Shown: piece by piece, positions 35,507 through 44,384 of the stretch
Position numbering within the stretch: position 1 is the first letter of the stretch
Layout of the letters: the number at the start of each line of letters is the position of its first letter
Assembly: GCF_018739865.1 (NCBI RefSeq)
Contig: NZ_JADOER010000004.1
Coordinates: forward strand, 627,067-691,066
Source: Leptothoe kymatousa TAU-MAC 1615
GTDB lineage: Bacteria > Cyanobacteriota > Cyanobacteriia > Phormidesmidales > Phormidesmidaceae
Direction: 5' to 3'
Length of the DNA: 64,000 nucleotides
Made by a program: the position numbers and the translations under genes
Notes under the pieces: model-generated
What the model was told of the DNA's origin: nothing
Database searches by the model: none
What the model saw: only the letters and a program-made list of their open reading frames with translations

Positions 35507-36250
35507 TTAAGCGGCCTGCAGGTGACGCTCCAAATCGAATAGAAAGCCGTGGATGTATTCCTCTGTCCATTCGGCGCCGTAATAGCGGGTGAGCATGCCT
35601 CGGGCTGGGTCCTTCTCGGCTCGATAGCGAATATAGCTTAGCTGGGCTGTTTCAATCGCTTTGAGACGCTCTGGATCTGTTACGGGTTGCGCCTGCTGTG
35701 CAAAGCCGATATAGGCGTCTAGATAGCCTTTGAAGGCGTTAAACACATGGGTGTTAACGTCCTCTAGTTCCGTGGGTCGAGTCCAGAGAAAGGCGGGAGA
35801 AAAGAACGGCTGGGCCTCTGCTGGAAAATCGCCCCCCCAGGGTAGAACTTTCTGATATTGCTCAAACATGGGCATGATCGGGTCGCTATAGCGCGCCTGG
35901 TAGTCTCGGCTATCGCGAAACAGGGGCTGCATGTCAATGGCGATCAGATGGCCACCGGGGAGGGTGACTAGGTCTCCACCAAAAAAGGGTAGGTCGTAAT
36001 TTAGGTGGGGGAAAATAACAAAGTTAAGCACCTGTAGGCTGTCACCCGCTTGCACATGGGCGGCCCGAATCTGTCTGAGCTTCGGAGAGCAGTAGCCATG
36101 GCTTGTGGTCTGTACGGTGACTTCCCGCTTACCTTTGCCGGTGGTGGCGGTTTTGCTTTCAAACCCGTCGGGTATGGGATATGGAGATAGGTCTAAGCGC
36201 TCTTGGAGTGTCGCGATCGCATAGTCTAAAAATGGTTGATATAAAGTCAT
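35507..36250 (-). CDS. pebB: Phycoerythrobilin:ferredoxin oxidoreductase
   Basis: 247 residues. PebB reduces 15,16-dihydrobiliverdin to phycoerythrobilin with electrons from ferredoxin. The sequence carries family marks of ferredoxin-dependent bilin reductases: [60 protein letters not shown] and the C-terminal [31 protein letters not shown]. The N-terminus ([12 protein letters not shown]) is typical of PebB rather than PebA. It follows pebA by 82 bp on the same strand. The product feeds the phycoerythrin encoded 17 kb away. Confidence 0.95.
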   Translation of the reverse strand: MTLYQPFLDYAIATLQERLDLSPYPIPDGFESKTATTGKGKREVTVQTTSHGYCSPKLRQIRAAHVQAGDSLQVLNFVIFPHLNYDLPFFGGDLVTLPGGHLIAIDMQPLFRDSRDYQARYSDPIMPMFEQYQKVLPWGGDFPAEAQPFFSPAFLWTRPTELEDVNTHVFNAFKGYLDAYIGFAQQAQPVTDPERLKAIETAQLSYIRYRAEKDPARGMLTRYYGAEWTEEYIHGFLFDLERHLQAA

Positions 36251-36332
36251 GGCAACAACTACAAAAGGGCACCACGAAAGGATGCCCTAGTAAAATTACA
36301 TTAACAATGGAAAAAACTAACCCTATGCCACC

Positions 36333-37061
36333 CTAGTGGGCTTGAACGGCCAGGGGCACGGCATCTTCAAACAAAAATTCGTAGAGAAAACGGTCGGCCC
36401 ATTCTGAACCAAAGTAGCTGGTGAATAAACCGTGGGCTGGATCGCGCTCAGCACTGTATTGGTCGTAGTCAATCTGAGCCTTCTTGACCCGGGCGATTTC
36501 CGCATCGGTGGTCAAAGGTTCAGCATCCGCTAAGAGCTGCCAGTAAAGGTCTAGGTAGTCCTTAAATGCCGATAAGACCCGCGTAGAAACGGTTTCAGTG
36601 TCCGTTTTGGCAAATAGTAGATACTTTGAGAAGTACTGGTTGGCATCGTAGAACTTCATTTCCAACCCCTGGGCTAGCTCAGCGTAGTTGTCGCGAAGTT
36701 CCTTAAGCGGCATTAAATACTTGGCCTCATAAGCTTCGTCCTGAAACAGAGGCTGAAAGTCGAGAACAATTAAATTCTTGACCTTGCCAAAGGACAAAAA
36801 GTCAATCCCTAGCAACGGTACGTCGTAACAGTGATTGGGATAAAGGACACCATTAAAGATCTGGGCACCTTTGCCAGCGTCAATGTAGGTGTAGCGAATT
36901 TTTCGTAGTTCAGGTGACTGATAGCACCAGCTCTGGATAGATGCTGGGTTCCGCCCTCGTTCACTCATTCTGCATTCCAGACCTTCTGGAATAGCTCGTG
37001 GTTGGAGTTCAAATTTCTCTTTTAAAGAGGCTTCTAAATGCTCTAGAAACGGGCGGTACAT
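36333..37061 (-). CDS. pebA: 15,16-dihydrobiliverdin:ferredoxin oxidoreductase
   Basis: 242 residues. PebA performs the first reduction, biliverdin IXalpha to 15,16-dihydrobiliverdin, and hands the intermediate to PebB. Recognisable parts are MYRPFLEHLEASLKEKFELQ, ESWCYQSPEL-like IQSWCYQSPELRKIRYTYID, NHCYDVPLLGIDFLSFGKVKN, LDFQPLFQDE and the C-terminal SAERDPAHGLFTSYFGSEWAD. It is placed between an S-type lyase gene and pebB on the same strand, a likely operon for PEB synthesis and attachment. Confidence 0.95.
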   Translation of the reverse strand: MYRPFLEHLEASLKEKFELQPRAIPEGLECRMSERGRNPASIQSWCYQSPELRKIRYTYIDAGKGAQIFNGVLYPNHCYDVPLLGIDFLSFGKVKNLIVLDFQPLFQDEAYEAKYLMPLKELRDNYAELAQGLEMKFYDANQYFSKYLLFAKTDTETVSTRVLSAFKDYLDLYWQLLADAEPLTTDAEIARVKKAQIDYDQYSAERDPAHGLFTSYFGSEWADRFLYEFLFEDAVPLAVQAH

Positions 37062-37176
37062 TTGTCTTCGCCTTAACTTTATAACGGTTACGACAGATAC
37101 CCTCTGCCATTTGCAGCATAAGAGATATATGAGGGCAGTGTCTTGAATCTTAGAGACAAAGACACATTCCTTTACA

Positions 37177-37767
37177 TCATGCTGAACCCAGCCGTTGGGT
37201 ATGGGCTTGAACCATGGTGCTCAGGTCGTCTGTCGTTACAAACCGCCGTTCTGAGCAGTAGGTCATGAGGTTAATGCCATTGGCTAAACGGGCTGTGCTA
37301 ACCCGCACGCGAAAATCATCTGAGAGAAACCAGCAGCGTTCCTGCCCTTGGTTTTTGTCATACTCATTGTCAATGGTGAGGACGCCATCCTCGGCAAAGC
37401 CATAGCGACCGACCACGGGCATATTTTCCACGTAGCCACGGTCCCGTAGCAGCTGTCCCGTGCGCCCTTGATCATCATTGGGGATATCCACAAGAATGGC
37501 CGCGTACTTAGAGTCGTAGGTAAATTCCTTGGTATTGGACTGCCATGAAAATTGAGCCCCCCCGCCCGCTTTGCTAGGGTCTACGCCTTGGTTCTGGCAA
37601 ATTTCAACGATGCGGGCATCGTCGGGCTCAATAACGTCCACAATCAGGTTTGATTCTCCTGATTCATCGGCGACGGAGTCAAAATGGTGAACGGCTCGTT
37701 GAATAAACCAGATGCCTTCGCTCTTACGAAAGAATTCCATCATGGTCATCGGAGATTTAAATGGCAT
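37177..37767 (-). CDS. S-type (CpcS/CpeS family) phycobiliprotein lyase
   Basis: 196 residues from the ATG at 37767 (an upstream TTG at 37785 is less likely). The fold is a lipocalin-like barrel; family marks are MEFFRKSEGIWFIQRAVHHF, GESNLIVDVIEPDD, a loop GQLLRDRGYVENMPVVGRYGF and ERCWFLSDDFRVRVSTARL. S-type lyases attach bilins to the Cys82/84 position of beta and allophycocyanin subunits. Position just upstream of pebA suggests handling of phycoerythrobilin, but three S-type paralogues occur in the window and substrate cannot be assigned from sequence. Confidence 0.85.
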   Translation of the reverse strand: MPFKSPMTMMEFFRKSEGIWFIQRAVHHFDSVADESGESNLIVDVIEPDDARIVEICQNQGVDPSKAGGGAQFSWQSNTKEFTYDSKYAAILVDIPNDDQGRTGQLLRDRGYVENMPVVGRYGFAEDGVLTIDNEYDKNQGQERCWFLSDDFRVRVSTARLANGINLMTYCSERRFVTTDDLSTMVQAHTQRLGSA

Positions 37768-38174
37768 GGGATCAGGTCCGTTCAAAGGGAATTTACTAAA
37801 AAATGTGTTCGGATGCGCTGTTAAACTGAATCTACATAAAGCAATGGCCTATGTTTCAGGGCGTTTGCGCGTCGGGTTAGGGATGGCCATGGGGCGCTGT
37901 TAGAGAAATCTTTTGGCTGGCCTCCTCAGGAGCTGTCAAGAAACGGCTTCATGGTGCTGCTTCATGGTGTATGCCTGAAAAGCTGGTTAAGCCATGATTT
38001 CAATGAACAAGACCATGATTTGAATTGTTCACAAGCCCTAACCTGGCGGATATTTCAACTCAATTTATTGCTACGGCGGGTGTCGCTGGCTCAGTGAATG
38101 GCAAAACAGTCGCCCCAAAGTAGACCACAAAACATTTTCAACAACAACGTCTTAATTAACGAGTTTAACTATCT

Positions 38175-39017
38175 ATGAGTCATCCCGAAACCATGAGTTT
38201 AGACGCACCTTTGTGGGAGCGTTTGTCAACTCAACGCGATCTATCCGGTGCCGATCTCTCTGGGAAGGATTTACGTGGGTTTGATTTGTATCGAGTAAAT
38301 CTAGCCGGGGCTAATTTGGCGGGGAGCTGTCTGCAGGGGGTAACCCTGATTGGGGCGGACTTAACCGGTGTTTCTTTGGTGGACGCCCAGCTACAGCAGA
38401 CGGACCTCCGGGGGGTGCAGCTAACGGGTGCCAACTTGTCTGGCGCAAATTTAACCGGGGCATTTATCCATCGCGCGGATGTGCGGGGGGCGAATTTTAG
38501 GGGCGCTATTTTAGAGGATGCCAAGCTAAATATTGCCCTCTATGATGAGCAAACTCAGTGGCCAGAAGGATTTCGCCATCAGAGCTCTGGGGCTGTGGGT
38601 CCCGGTGCCGTGCTCAATGGTGCATTTTTGAATACGGCCTATTTGCGGGGGGTGGATCTGCGGGGAGCCAAGCTTTTGGGGGCTTACCTTAGCGGTGCCG
38701 ATTTAACCGGTGCGATTTTGGATGATGCGAGCCTCAGTGGGGCCAATTTGCAAAAGGCGTTTCTGACCGGCGCTAGCCTGCGGAATGCTCGGGTAAGTGG
38801 CACCGAGTTTCAAAAGGCGGACATGCGGGCCACTGATTTAACCGGCGTAGAGTTTGACATGGTGGGCAATATTGCCGGAGCTGATTTCACCATGGCCCAA
38901 GGATTAACCCCCAATTCTAGGGGGCAACTGCTGGGCCGTGGTGCGGGGGAGTTAGATGTGTGGAATGGTCTCACCCGCAATACGACCCGCCGCAGTTTAG
39001 ACGTTGAAGGAGTTTAA
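38175..39017 (+). CDS. Pentapeptide-repeat protein
   Basis: 280 residues dominated by A(D/N)LxG pentapeptides (LSGADLSGKDLRGFDLYRVN, then further copies) that fold as a right-handed quadrilateral helix; a short non-repeat segment (EDAKLNIALYDEQTQWPEGF) interrupts it at about 115-140, and the tail (GRGAGELDVWNGLTRNTTRR) is unique. No signal peptide or membrane segment is evident, so it is probably cytoplasmic. It is divergent from the S-type lyase/pebAB unit and convergent, 21 bp apart, with another S-type lyase. A link with phycobilisome assembly is suggested only by location. Confidence 0.85.
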   Translation: MSHPETMSLDAPLWERLSTQRDLSGADLSGKDLRGFDLYRVNLAGANLAGSCLQGVTLIGADLTGVSLVDAQLQQTDLRGVQLTGANLSGANLTGAFIHRADVRGANFRGAILEDAKLNIALYDEQTQWPEGFRHQSSGAVGPGAVLNGAFLNTAYLRGVDLRGAKLLGAYLSGADLTGAILDDASLSGANLQKAFLTGASLRNARVSGTEFQKADMRATDLTGVEFDMVGNIAGADFTMAQGLTPNSRGQLLGRGAGELDVWNGLTRNTTRRSLDVEGV

Positions 39018-39038
39018 GGGTCGCATAGGGGCCGGCCC

Positions 39039-39572
39039 CTATGACCTGGTTTCTAAATATTGACCGATCATAATTTCCTGACCGGCCCGGGAGATGATGG
39101 TCTGCCGCGTACGGTAGTTGGCCCCCACCAGTTTGAGCTCTTCATCAAAGGTGGAGCCGCCATACTCGGTGTGCAGCTGCATGGTGTTGCGATCGCGCAG
39201 CTGATAGGTGGCCACCACCGGTTTGGGGGTGGCAAATCCGCGATCGCGATATAGCTTGTTGCCACGAATGCCAAATGCGGTGGCCCCGGTGGATTGTTTG
39301 CCGCTGGGGCTAATGTAATGGCTTTCCCAAGCAAACTGAATGCCACAGATCAGGGCATCTTCCATACCGTGGACGCTTTCTAACTCCACTAACGTAGGAT
39401 GACCGTTGGCCAAAAACTCAATGGTTAAATCGCTGACCACCTCCTGGGTTTCACCATTTTTCAGGGTGTAGTAGCGGCGTTTAGAGTTCCATTGACCAAC
39501 GGAGCGCTCAAAAAAACTAGTAGCGAGGGTTTCCAGACTTTGGACGGGGGTGGTAATCACGGACGATGACAT
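39039..39572 (-). CDS. S-type (CpcS/CpcU/CpeU family) phycobiliprotein lyase
   Basis: 177 residues with S-type lyase features: LATSFFERSVGQWNSKRRYYTL at the N-terminus, VVSDLTIEFLANGHPTL, QFAWESHY, GNKLYRDRGFATPKPVVATYQL and NYRTRQTIISRAG. The N-terminal motif with YYTL and the lack of the CpeS-type HHL segment place it closer to the CpcU/CpeU subgroup. CpcU acts with CpcS as a heterodimer in some species. Product: thioether attachment of PCB or PEB to Cys82/84. The gene stands alone, convergent with the pentapeptide gene. Confidence 0.85.
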   Translation of the reverse strand: MSSSVITTPVQSLETLATSFFERSVGQWNSKRRYYTLKNGETQEVVSDLTIEFLANGHPTLVELESVHGMEDALICGIQFAWESHYISPSGKQSTGATAFGIRGNKLYRDRGFATPKPVVATYQLRDRNTMQLHTEYGGSTFDEELKLVGANYRTRQTIISRAGQEIMIGQYLETRS

Positions 39573-39774
39573 AGGAGAAGGACCTTAGTTTAAGTGATGC
39601 GCCTGAATGCAAGCTATATCGAAAGAAGTTTGTATTTATTTACATTTAAGTTAGCGAAAACCCCAAAAAACAGCAATGAAGTCTGTTTAAAGGACGGTTA
39701 AGGATAGGGCTGGCCCTGGTTGGGTGCCAGTCAAAGCAAAGGTAGCAAAAGCCCAAATTGCGAGCTGTAGCTAT

Positions 39775-39986
39775 CTCTACAAAAATGCTCGGGGCTTTGG
39801 GGGGCTACGGTAGGACGCTAACTCTACAAAAATGCCCGGGGCTTTTGGGGACTACGGTAGGACGCTAACTATTTCCGTAAGCGGGCATTTTTCTTAAGCA
39901 TGTTGTTGGGTTTTTGGCGGCCGCTATGGCACCGGGCCTTGGTATGTTGTTGGATTTTTGGGCGGCCGCTACGGCACCAGGCCTTC
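39775..39986. repeat. Two adjacent pairs of imperfect direct repeats
   Basis: Pair A: CTCTACAAAAATGC(T/C)CGGGG... at 39775-39821 and 39822-39870, both ending GGTAGGACGCTAA. Pair B: ATGTTGTTGG(G/A)TTTTTGG... at 39900-39942 and 39943-39986. The second copy of pair B contains the stop codon and last codons of the HEAT-protein gene. The remaining intergenic sequence 39573-39774 shows nothing else I can name. Confidence 0.85.
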
Positions 39987-40628
39987 CAGGGCGGCGGCGA
40001 CCACCTTATGGTGGTCATCCTGGCGGAGCTCTATGAGGGCGGCTTGGGCCGCGTCAGCCTTGAACCGTTTGAGGGCATAGGCCACATGCATGCGGGTATG
40101 CCAACTCTGGTCTGTTCTCAGGGGTAAAATTGCGTCTAGGGCGGCGCTGGCTTGGTCGCTATTGGCCAGGGTGCTGAGGTGGTCTATGCCCGCGTTCATG
40201 ACCGTCAGGTCTGAGCCTTGGATGGCTACCAGGCAAATTTCTAGCATGTGGGCAGGACTTTTGAGGTCGATCATGGCGGCTAGGATGCTGCGCCGCACGA
40301 GCCAGTTGCTGTTGTGGTGAAAGGTGTTGACCAAATGGGGAATCGCATCGGCACCATACATGGCCAGGGAGTTGGTGGCTTCTGCCTGCACGTTGGGATC
40401 TGAGTCATGGTCAATCATGGACTGCAAGACGGTATATCCTTCTGGGCTACGCTTCCGGCCTAGGCCCATGGCCACAAAAGAGCGCACTAAAAAGGCCGCA
40501 TCGTCTTTTTTGCTAAGCAGTAGCGGACTGGCAATGTCAGCGTCATAATCTTTGAGGGCCACAATGCCCTTAAGACGCTCTTGAGAGTCGGCATGGCCAA
40601 GCAGCGTTTTGATGTCGGAGAGTTCCAT
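39969..40628 (-). CDS. HEAT-repeat protein, NblB/lyase-like
   Basis: 219 residues from the ATG at 40628; the longer frame from 40748 would run into a region shared with the divergent promoter and lacks homology-like sequence. It consists of five to six HEAT-type repeats (ERLKGIVALKDYDADIASPLLLSK, LVRSFVAMGLG, NVQAEATNSLAMYGADAIPHLVNTF, WLVRRSILAAMIDLKS). The overall pattern is like NblB and other relatives of CpcE/CpcF lyases, which act in bilin attachment, detachment or chaperoning. It is divergent, 110 bp away, from a phycobiliprotein-like gene, so the two may work together. Exact role unknown. Confidence 0.65.
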   Translation of the reverse strand: MELSDIKTLLGHADSQERLKGIVALKDYDADIASPLLLSKKDDAAFLVRSFVAMGLGRKRSPEGYTVLQSMIDHDSDPNVQAEATNSLAMYGADAIPHLVNTFHHNSNWLVRRSILAAMIDLKSPAHMLEICLVAIQGSDLTVMNAGIDHLSTLANSDQASAALDAILPLRTDQSWHTRMHVAYALKRFKADAAQAALIELRQDDHHKVVAAALEGLVP

Positions 40629-40738
40629 GGATAATCTGTGCCGGTGCAGGCACTGTTTCTGATAATAGCGATGCCCTGATTGTAACATTGTGTAACAATA
40701 ATGAGAGGCCAGTGTAAAGCGGCCCATGGATAAGGAAT

Positions 40739-41317
40739 ATGGCACCATCCCTCAGTCCCCACGTTAAGGAATTAATTGCGAAAGCTCGGATTGTTAGTTT
40801 TGATGGCTGGCAAGAACAGTTTGGCGCCGATGCGATCGCTCATCTGCAGTCCGCCGATGACCAGCGCGTCTATTTAGACGATGCGGCCCTAGCCGCCCTG
40901 CCCGCCGGTAAAATTTCTCAGCATTTGCGTCACCACGCCAGCGCCATTGTGGATGCTGCTCGGGCCCAAGTCTTGGCCCATTTTCCCGGCATTACTGAAC
41001 CGGGGGGCGGGCTTTATCCAGCCGTTCGCGCCGAAGCCTGTTGGCGAGATTTTTGGCACTTTTTGCGTTGCATTACCTACGGTGTGGCGGCCCAACGTAC
41101 CGATTACACCAGCAAAGCCGGGTTGGAATATATGGAGCAGCTCTATCAAGAACTGCAGGTTCCCCTAGATGCCATGGTGTACGGCCTCAAGGCCTTAAAG
41201 GTCGCCAGCCAAGACCAGTTACGTCAGCAGGGGGTGACCGTTGCCGATGAGCAGCTAGCCCCTTATTTTGACCATTTAATTGATTCCCTCAGTCGTTTTC
41301 AGACCGCCGATGCCTGA
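40739..41317 (+). CDS. Phycobiliprotein-like protein retaining the bilin-binding cysteine
   Basis: 192 residues. The centre aligns with phycobiliproteins: ITEPGGGLYPAVRAEACWRDFWHFLRCITYG corresponds to the region around Cys82/84 of CpcB/CpcA, with Cys101 and the Arg103-Asp104 pair that holds the bilin. The N-terminal 50 residues (HVKELIAKARIVSFDGWQEQ, then VYLDDAAL) are unlike CpcA/CpcB/CpeA/CpeB and may prevent normal hexamer packing. The C-terminus (YMEQLYQELQVPLDAMVYGLKALK) follows the globin-like pattern. It is therefore a divergent single-bilin paralogue, perhaps a minor antenna, bilin carrier or regulator. It overlaps the following ankyrin gene by 8 bp and is divergent from the HEAT protein. 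Confidence 0.8.
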   Translation: MAPSLSPHVKELIAKARIVSFDGWQEQFGADAIAHLQSADDQRVYLDDAALAALPAGKISQHLRHHASAIVDAARAQVLAHFPGITEPGGGLYPAVRAEACWRDFWHFLRCITYGVAAQRTDYTSKAGLEYMEQLYQELQVPLDAMVYGLKALKVASQDQLRQQGVTVADEQLAPYFDHLIDSLSRFQTADA

Positions 41318-42008
41318 CTTGTCCTCCATCCATGAGCCCTTTGTTAATGCCTGTATTCGTGGCGATTTAGCAACGGTTAAGCAGCGTTTAGTTGATGGTG
41401 CAAATATCGAAGGGATTTGGCGTAGCTGTACCGGCTTAATGTGGGCTGCGGCAGAAGGTCACTTATCGATTGTGCAGTTGCTTTTGGCTGTGGGGGCTAG
41501 GGTCAACGCTAGAAACGAAGTGGGTTATACGGCCATACTTTATGCGGCCGAGGCAGACCAACGAGATATTGTCCTAGCTCTGCTAGACAAAGAGGCCCAT
41601 ACCGATGTCAGTATTTGTAATCGATATCAAGAAACGATTTTATTGCTGATGGCACGCCAGGGCCATGGGGATATCGTGGAACGCCTGGTTCACCAAGGGG
41701 ATGACCTGCACCACACCAATAAAATTGGTGATACGGCCCTCTATTTGGCTGTGGGTAATGGCCATGGCCCCACCGTGGCCAGTTTGATTCGTTTAGGGGC
41801 TAGGGTGAATACGGCCAATATTGGTGGATGGACCCCGTTGATGATGGCCTCTGCCCGTGGGGATATTGACATTATTGAATTGCTCCTAGCCCAGGGGGCC
41901 GATGTCAGCCCTCAAAATAATTGGGGCGGTACGGCCCTGAGTGAGGCTAAGCAGTCATTTCGTTCCAGTCAAGCCGTAGCTTTATTACGGCAAGCGGGCG
42001 CCGAATAG
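41310..42008 (+). CDS. Ankyrin-repeat protein
   Basis: 232 residues from the ATG at 41310, which overlaps the stop of the phycobiliprotein-like gene, so translational coupling is likely. Six to seven ankyrin repeats are visible (TGLMWAAAEGHLSIVQLLLAVGARVNARN, YTAILYAAEADQRDIVLALLDKEA, DTALYLAVGNGHGPTVASLIRLGARVNTAN, WTPLMMASARGDIDIIELLLAQGADV). Ankyrin arrays bind proteins. The close coupling suggests that its client is the phycobiliprotein-like product or its lyase, which is an inference. Confidence 0.88.
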   Translation: MPDLSSIHEPFVNACIRGDLATVKQRLVDGANIEGIWRSCTGLMWAAAEGHLSIVQLLLAVGARVNARNEVGYTAILYAAEADQRDIVLALLDKEAHTDVSICNRYQETILLLMARQGHGDIVERLVHQGDDLHHTNKIGDTALYLAVGNGHGPTVASLIRLGARVNTANIGGWTPLMMASARGDIDIIELLLAQGADVSPQNNWGGTALSEAKQSFRSSQAVALLRQAGAE

Positions 42009-42514
42009 CTTATTTCTGAAACGGTGCTTTACAAGGGGAAATGTTGATCCTTAGATGGCTCAAAAGCCTTGACTACACATTTTCAGTTTTCTCCAGAATT
42101 CATCGTCTATTGTATCGTTTTGTATCTTTGCCCATGGGGCTTTAGGCTGTAGGGGGCAACGGGTTTAGTTGCTTTTATAAAGCTTGAAAGCCTATAATCC
42201 ATTAGGTTTTAGTGTTTTTTAGGAGGCGCGCAAAAGTCGATTTGGTACCTCTATCACTTTTGTTTCGACTGGGTTCATAATTCTTGATGATTAGAGACCG
42301 CTTTTATATAAGAAGATGAACTGTAGCGAGTGTTTATGCTCAGTTGTGGTCAGACTTGTTCAGATTGCATGATGTAGGTCAAAAGCTTGTTACTACAGGG
42401 TTTTGGGCTTGTTTGCAGTTTCAACAGTGCTTTAAGGGCATAGTCAACCCTAAGCTTCTTAACATTCCGAGATAAATTATTTAGACCATTGTTGTCGTCT
42501 AGGAGATAGCATTA
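42009..42514 (+). promoter_or_regulatory. Leader and promoter region of the cpe linker genes
   Basis: 506 bp with no supported gene. It precedes cpeC, which has a good ribosome site (TAGGAGAT at about 42500). The stretch is AT-richer than the flanking genes and probably holds the promoter responding to CpeR or light quality. I could not identify a convincing operator by eye. Confidence 0.5.
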
Positions 42515-43375
42515 ATGGCTTTTGGACCAGCTTCACGATTGGGCGTGAGCCTTTTCGACGAGACCCCTCCAGTCGAGTGGGTTCCTGGCCTTGATAGTGA
42601 GGGCCTCGAGTCTATTATCAAAGCCGTCTATAGACAGGTTTTGGGTAACGCTTATGTGATGGAGAGCGAGCGCCTAGTGGTGCCCGAGTCCCAGTTTAAG
42701 CGCGGTGAATTGACCGTACGCGATTTTGTTCGCGCCGTAGCGAAGTCTGACATGTATCGTGCGCGCTTTTTTGAAAGCTGCCCCCGTTATCGTTACATCG
42801 AGCTCGCGTTTCGCCATCTTTTGGGACGCGCTCCCAATGGTTTCGATGAAATGAAGGCCCACAGTGCCGTTCTCGATACTGAAGGGTTCGAGGCCGACAT
42901 CGATTCTTTCGTCGATAGTGATGAGTATCAGAACGTTTTTGGCCAGGACTTCGTCCCCTATATTCGTGGGTATAAGACTGAAGCATGCAACATGGTTGGC
43001 TTCACCCACACGTTCGAACTAGTACGCGGTGCTTCCAGTAGTTCCCTTAAGGGCAGTGTCAGCGGCAAGAAGCCCCGCCTGAACTCCATGGTAATCAACG
43101 CGATTCCTGGGCCTGTTCTATCTCCGCTGTCCGCTGGTGGTACCTTCCAGACTCCTGCTGATTCTTCCCGGTCTCGCCACGGTGTGGGCGCTAGTGCTAA
43201 CGGTAAGATCTACCGGGTTGAAGTCACTAGCTACCGTTCTAAGGCCTTTAATCGTGTGTCGAAGTTCCGTCGTGCCAATAAGGTGTACATGGTTCCCTTC
43301 GATAAGCTATCCGATGAATACAAGCGTATTCATAAGCAGGGCGGTGTAATTGCTAGCATCACCCTCGTTTCTTAG
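42515..43375 (+). CDS. cpeC: Phycoerythrin-associated rod linker CpeC
   Basis: 286 residues, the usual CpeC length. The N-terminus MAFGPASRLGVSLFDETPPV is characteristic of CpeC. A pfam00427 (REP) linker domain occupies about 25-165 (AVYRQVLGNAYVMESERL, DFVRAVAKSDMYRARFF, LAFRHLLGRAPNGFDEM, DSDEYQNVFGQDFVPYIRGY) and a C-terminal CpcD-type domain (pfam01383) about 230-286 (KIYRVEVTSYRSKAF, IHKQGGVIASITLV). It fills the cavity of one phycoerythrin hexamer and joins it to the next disc. It is first of the plus-strand linker genes, followed by cpeE after 105 bp. Confidence 0.92.
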   Translation: MAFGPASRLGVSLFDETPPVEWVPGLDSEGLESIIKAVYRQVLGNAYVMESERLVVPESQFKRGELTVRDFVRAVAKSDMYRARFFESCPRYRYIELAFRHLLGRAPNGFDEMKAHSAVLDTEGFEADIDSFVDSDEYQNVFGQDFVPYIRGYKTEACNMVGFTHTFELVRGASSSSLKGSVSGKKPRLNSMVINAIPGPVLSPLSAGGTFQTPADSSRSRHGVGASANGKIYRVEVTSYRSKAFNRVSKFRRANKVYMVPFDKLSDEYKRIHKQGGVIASITLVS

Positions 43376-43480
43376 AATCTGCGATTTAAGATGGTCAGGC
43401 TGCCTTTTGGCTTTAGCCTGGCTGTTCTTTAAATTCGTTTTTGTGTTGAGAACGTTTGAAAAAACAGTAGGAGATTTTCA

Positions 43481-44221
43481 ATGACAGCGTTTGAATTGTG
43501 GCCCGCAAGCAGCAGTGAAGATAAGCAAGCGATTATCCGTGCTGTATATCGTCATGTTTTGGGTAACCCCCATGTGATGGAAAGTGAGCGTCTCGTCAGT
43601 GCTGAGTCTCAGTTCTGCGATGGCTCCCTATCTGTTAGAGATTTTGTCCGCGCGGTTGGTAAGTCTGATTTTTACCGTAGCCGTTATTTCGAGTCCTGCG
43701 CTCCCTACCGCTTTGTAGAGCTAAACTTCATGCACTTTTTGGGACGCGCTCCCGAGAGTCAGGCTGAGCTTTCTGAGCACATTCGCCGTTGCGTAGAAGA
43801 AGGTTACGACGCAGAAATCGATTCTTACATCGATAGCGATGAGTACCAGGCGCGCTTTGGTGAGAATGTAGTTCCCTTCTACAACGCCAACTTGACTCAG
43901 GTGGGTCAGTCCCAGGTTAGCTATAACCGCATCTTCGCCATTGATCGTGGACCTGCCCAGGTTAGCAGCGCTGTTAAGTCTGCTCAGCTGGTTTCCCAGG
44001 TTGCCGGTGCTGAAAAGGGCAATAAGATTAAGGCTGCAGCGACTAACTTGAATGCGGGTACTACTAAGCGCTTCAAGATTAAGACCACCGCTGCTAAGTT
44101 TGATGCGCCTCGTCGCGTCAGCATGAACGAGTACATTGTTTCTGCTGATAAGATGACTCCTCAAATTCAGCGTATTCACCGCACTGGTGCGAAAATCGTG
44201 AGCATTACTGAAATTGTTTAA
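43481..44221 (+). CDS. cpeE: Phycoerythrin-associated rod linker CpeE
   Basis: 246 residues: REP domain at about 10-150 (AVYRHVLGNPHVMESERLVSAESQF, DSDEYQARFGENVVPFYNANL) and a CpcD-type domain at about 185-246 (RRVSMNEYIVSADKMTPQIQRIHRTG, ending VSITEIV). The start (ELWPASSSEDKQAIIRAV) and the end match the CpeE type. A clear terminator follows, so cpeC-cpeE is probably one transcript. CpeE links phycoerythrin hexamers within the rod. Confidence 0.88.
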   Translation: MTAFELWPASSSEDKQAIIRAVYRHVLGNPHVMESERLVSAESQFCDGSLSVRDFVRAVGKSDFYRSRYFESCAPYRFVELNFMHFLGRAPESQAELSEHIRRCVEEGYDAEIDSYIDSDEYQARFGENVVPFYNANLTQVGQSQVSYNRIFAIDRGPAQVSSAVKSAQLVSQVAGAEKGNKIKAAATNLNAGTTKRFKIKTTAAKFDAPRRVSMNEYIVSADKMTPQIQRIHRTGAKIVSITEIV

Positions 44222-44243
44222 TTTTTAGTGATGTGCGTCTTTT

Positions 44244-44276
44244 AAAGCCGCCTTGGATTTCAAGGTGGCTTTTTTT
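44244..44276 (+). terminator. Intrinsic terminator after cpeE
   Basis: AAAGCCGCCTTG pairs with CAAGGTGGCTTT around a five-base loop, followed by a T run (TTTTTTT), 23 bp after the cpeE stop. Confidence 0.9.
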
Positions 44277-44294
44277 CACTCATTAATGTTTTGT

Positions 44295-44384
44295 GGCGTT
44301 GCTGATGCTCGGGATGATTACATCTGGGAGATGCGGTTCTATTGAGCGATTGCCGGATCGGTTCATCCTCTAAATCAGCAACAG
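44295..44384. repeat. Short MITE-like element, copy 2
   Basis: 90 bp with ends GGCGTTGCTGAT and ATCAGCAACAGC, matching the copy at 29351-29442 in both ends and in the adjoining CTCGGGATGATT. It sits between the cpeE terminator and the four-REP linker gene; the rest of this 340-bp gap shows no other feature. Confidence 0.75.

Noticed and set aside
40629-40748. Forty-codon N-terminal extension of the HEAT protein
   Set aside because: It would overlap the start of the divergent phycobiliprotein-like gene and has no HEAT pattern.
42515-43375. Assignment of the first linker as phycocyanin linker CpcC
   Set aside because: The N-terminus MAFGPASRLGVSLFDETPPV and the 286-residue length match CpeC as I know it, and all its neighbours on this strand belong to the phycoerythrin set.
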